Below are positions 62,230 through 64,000 of a stretch of 64,000 bases of DNA, piece by piece (the first letter of the stretch is position 1; each line of letters begins with the position of its first letter). The DNA is from Klebsiella electrica (lineage in GTDB: Bacteria > Pseudomonadota > Gammaproteobacteria > Enterobacterales > Enterobacteriaceae), in contig NZ_CP041247.1 in the NCBI RefSeq assembly GCF_006711645.1, forward strand, positions 1-64,000. The letters run 5' to 3'. The notes below the pieces were generated by a model. That model was not told the DNA's origin. It made no database searches and saw only the letters and a program-made list of their open reading frames with translations. Made by a program: the position numbers and the translations under genes.

Positions 62230-63275
62230 CCGGCGAGCGTTGCGCTGTCGATCACGAAGCGATATTTGACATCGCCTTTGACCATGCGCTCCCAGGCTTC
62301 GTTGATCTGATCGCCGCGAATCAGCTCAATATCAGCGACAATGCCGTGCTCGGCGCAGAAATCGAGCATTTCCTGAGTTTCCGGGATCCCGCCAATCATC
62401 GAACCGGCAATCGCACGGCGGCGGAATATCAGATTAAACACTTCCGGCGAAGGATGCGGACTGGCCGGCGCGCCGACTAGGGTCAGAGTGCCATCGCGTT
62501 TAAGTAACGTGGTGAAGGCATCGAGGTTGTGCGGCGCCGCCACGGTGTTAAGGATGAAATCGAAACTTTTCACGTGGGCGGCCATTTCGTCCTCGTTGCG
62601 CGAGACCACCACCTCATCCGCGCCCAGTGCTTTTGCCGCTTCCCGCTTCGATTCTGATGTGGTAAAGGCCACCACGTGGGCGCCCATGGCGTGGGCCAAC
62701 TTAATCCCCATATGCCCCAACCCGCCAATACCGACGATAGCGACTTTTTTCCCCGGCCCGACGTTCCAGTGGCGCAGCGGAGAGTAGGTGGTGATCCCGG
62801 CGCAGAGCAGTGGTGCCACGGCGGCGAGTTGTTCCTTCGGATGGCGCACGTGCAGCACGTAGCGCTCGTGTACCACAATCTGCTGCGAATAGCCGCCGAG
62901 GGTGTGTCCGGGCGCATCGGCCGTGGGGCCGTTGTAGGTGAGAATCATATGGTCGCAGTAGTTTTCCAGTCCTGCCTCGCACTCTGCACACTGTTTACAG
63001 CTGTCGACCATACAGCCGACGCCGACCAGGTCGCCCACGTTGAATCCCGAGACCTGATTGCCGATGGCGGTCACCTGGCCGACGATTTCATGTCCCGGTA
63101 CGCAAGGATAGAGCGTACCGGCCCATTCGGATCGCGCCTGATGAAGGTCGGAGTGGCAGACGCCGCAGTAATCGATGGCAATCTGCACATCGTGGGGCCC
63201 CGGGTCGCGGCGGGAGATAGCCATCGATTTCAGCGGTTGGGTGGCGGAGTACGTACCAATAGCATTGATCTGCAT
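62226..63275 (-). CDS. yahK: Zinc alcohol dehydrogenase, YahK-type
   Basis: 349-residue medium-chain dehydrogenase/reductase, the same length as E. coli YahK, an NADP-dependent aldehyde reductase. The catalytic zinc site is seen as CGVCHSDLH and PGHEIVG, the structural zinc site as CKQCAECEAGLENYC and the cofactor loop as VGIGGLGHMGIKLA. It is 215 bases from the monooxygenase gene. Symbol by similarity and length; a paralogue is possible. Confidence 0.85.
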   Translation of the reverse strand: MQINAIGTYSATQPLKSMAISRRDPGPHDVQIAIDYCGVCHSDLHQARSEWAGTLYPCVPGHEIVGQVTAIGNQVSGFNVGDLVGVGCMVDSCKQCAECEAGLENYCDHMILTYNGPTADAPGHTLGGYSQQIVVHERYVLHVRHPKEQLAAVAPLLCAGITTYSPLRHWNVGPGKKVAIVGIGGLGHMGIKLAHAMGAHVVAFTTSESKREAAKALGADEVVVSRNEDEMAAHVKSFDFILNTVAAPHNLDAFTTLLKRDGTLTLVGAPASPHPSPEVFNLIFRRRAIAGSMIGGIPETQEMLDFCAEHGIVADIELIRGDQINEAWERMVKGDVKYRFVIDSATLAG

Positions 63276-63489
63276 AGCGAAACCTCTTTCTGAATGAACG
63301 TGCTGGATGATTCGGAGGGGATGACCTGCTTTTTGGCGGCAACGGTAAGCGTAGCCTGGTCAGCGCGGGGCGTGAGGCGATTAGCTCAGAGTGTTAAACC
63401 GTAAAGGGAAAAAGAGACGGGATAAAAAAGAACGCGGCAAGAAGAGGCGGATTCCCCGCCCGGCAGGGAACCCGCAAACGTTGAGGCGA

Positions 63490-63789
63490 TTATTCAACCG
63501 GCGTCAGATAATCCAGGCGCAGCGGCTCCGCCAGCAGGCTATCCATTTGCGCGATAAAAGCCTGAAAGTGCGGCTGGGCGATGTGCGCCTCCAGCGCGGA
63601 TGGGTCGCGCCACGACTCGCGCATGTAGAAGGTGTCCGGCGCATCGCGCAGTTGAAACAGGGCATAATCCAGATTACCCGCTTCCTGACGGGTCGGCAGT
63701 AACAGCGCTTTCAGCGCCTGCTTGAGCCCGGCCGTTTTCCCCGGTTTGGCTTTCAGAACCGCAATGACAGATACCGTGTCGCTCGTCAT
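63490..63789 (-). CDS. Putative quinol monooxygenase (ABM domain)
   Basis: 99-residue antibiotic-biosynthesis-monooxygenase-fold protein: SVIAVLKAKPGKTAGLKQALKAL, then YALFQLRDAPDTFYMRESWRDPSALEAHIAQPHFQAF in separate conserved pieces. Such proteins (YgiN-like) act on quinols or small aromatics. The start is ATG 63789, following GAAGGG. It starts only one base after the stop of the upstream reductase gene, so it is translated with it as one operon. Confidence 0.85.
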   Translation of the reverse strand: MTSDTVSVIAVLKAKPGKTAGLKQALKALLLPTRQEAGNLDYALFQLRDAPDTFYMRESWRDPSALEAHIAQPHFQAFIAQMDSLLAEPLRLDYLTPVE

Positions 63790-63790
63790 C

Positions 63791-64000
63791 TTAAAACCCT
63801 TCCAGCACGATTTTGCCGACCGCGCGTCCGGTTTCCAGTCGGGCGTGCGCTCTCTGCAGGTTGCTGGCGTTGATTGGACCGTAATGCTCGCCGAGGGTGG
63901 TTTTGATGGTCTTATCGTCAATCAGCGCCGCCACCCGGGTCAGCAGCTGATGCTGGGCCAGCATATCCGGCGTTTCAAACATCGAACGGGTGAACATAAA
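63791..64000 (-). CDS. Zinc-binding/quinone-oxidoreductase-like protein, C-terminal part (cut by window)
   Basis: C-terminal end of a medium-chain reductase; the 5' part is beyond the window edge. The visible 68-70 residues (MFTRSMFETPDMLAQHQLL, PINASNLQRAHARLETGRAVG, KIVLEGF) match the tail of the 'zinc-type alcohol dehydrogenase-like'/quinone oxidoreductase family. It is in an operon with the monooxygenase gene, whose start follows this stop by one base. Confidence 0.8.
   Translation of the reverse strand, partial: FMFTRSMFETPDMLAQHQLLTRVAALIDDKTIKTTLGEHYGPINASNLQRAHARLETGRAVGKIVLEGF

Overview
The window opens exactly on the GTG start of dnaA and runs dnaA-dnaN-recF-gyrB-yidA, so the numbering was probably set at dnaA of a closed enterobacterial chromosome. 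Gene content and order (ibpAB, yidE, yidP with an alpha-glucoside PTS, yidGH, dsdCXA, emrD, tisB/istR, ivbL-ilvBN, uhpABCT, yicN, nepI, yicS, yicL, nlpA) match the Klebsiella/Raoultella/Escherichia part of the Enterobacteriaceae. A complete histidine decarboxylase (hdc) cluster, a deoQKPX-type deoxyribose operon and an aglBA-type operon point to the Klebsiella/Raoultella group, most like histamine-forming Raoultella or K. aerogenes. Species is inferred from gene content only.

Layout. 1-7.2 kb: replication genes, with a 144-base palindromic repeat splitting dnaN from recF, then yidA. 7.2-12.8 kb: yidR/yidQ, the small heat-shock genes ibpA and ibpB (each with a visible ROSE-type RNA thermometer), yidE and the GntR regulator yidP. 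12.8-16.9 kb: PTS EIICB plus 6-phospho-alpha-glucosidase, then yidH/yidG. 16.9-23.6 kb: D-serine genes dsdA-dsdX/dsdC, a REP element, emrD, an EamA exporter and an acetyltransferase. 23.6-26.6 kb: SOS toxin tisB with antisense RNA istR and a LexA box, then the ivbL attenuator and ilvBN, followed by a second copy of the palindromic repeat. 26.6-31.0 kb: deoQ/deoKPX inserted between ilvN and uhpA. 31.1-36.1 kb: uhpABCT.

36.1-43.5 kb: an AT-richer island on the minus strand, read as transporter-hdc-transporter-hisS paralogue followed by a 612-residue protein that joins a RAYT/Y1 (IS200-like) transposase domain to a degenerate histidyl-tRNA synthetase domain. A decayed LysR gene marks the island's upstream edge. 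The decarboxylase and antiporters should exchange histidine for histamine and consume protons. The synthetase paralogue may protect translation when histidine is drained. The fusion protein is the best candidate here for an undescribed system: a transposase-derived nucleic-acid binder with a HisRS-like possible histidine or tRNA sensor, both lacking key catalytic residues.

44-64 kb: yicN, nepI; a LamB/ScrY-type porin, a collapsed 52-residue PTS IIA, IIC and IIB under a divergent LacI regulator, with an ERIC element; yicS, yicL; murP-murQ without an adjacent murR; a group of redox and regulatory genes (LysR, flavin-oxidase-like, NTF2-like, AhpD-like, AraC); nlpA, an EamA pseudogene, an MBL-fold hydrolase, a GlxA-like regulator, a YahK-type alcohol dehydrogenase, a small monooxygenase, and a reductase cut by the window end.
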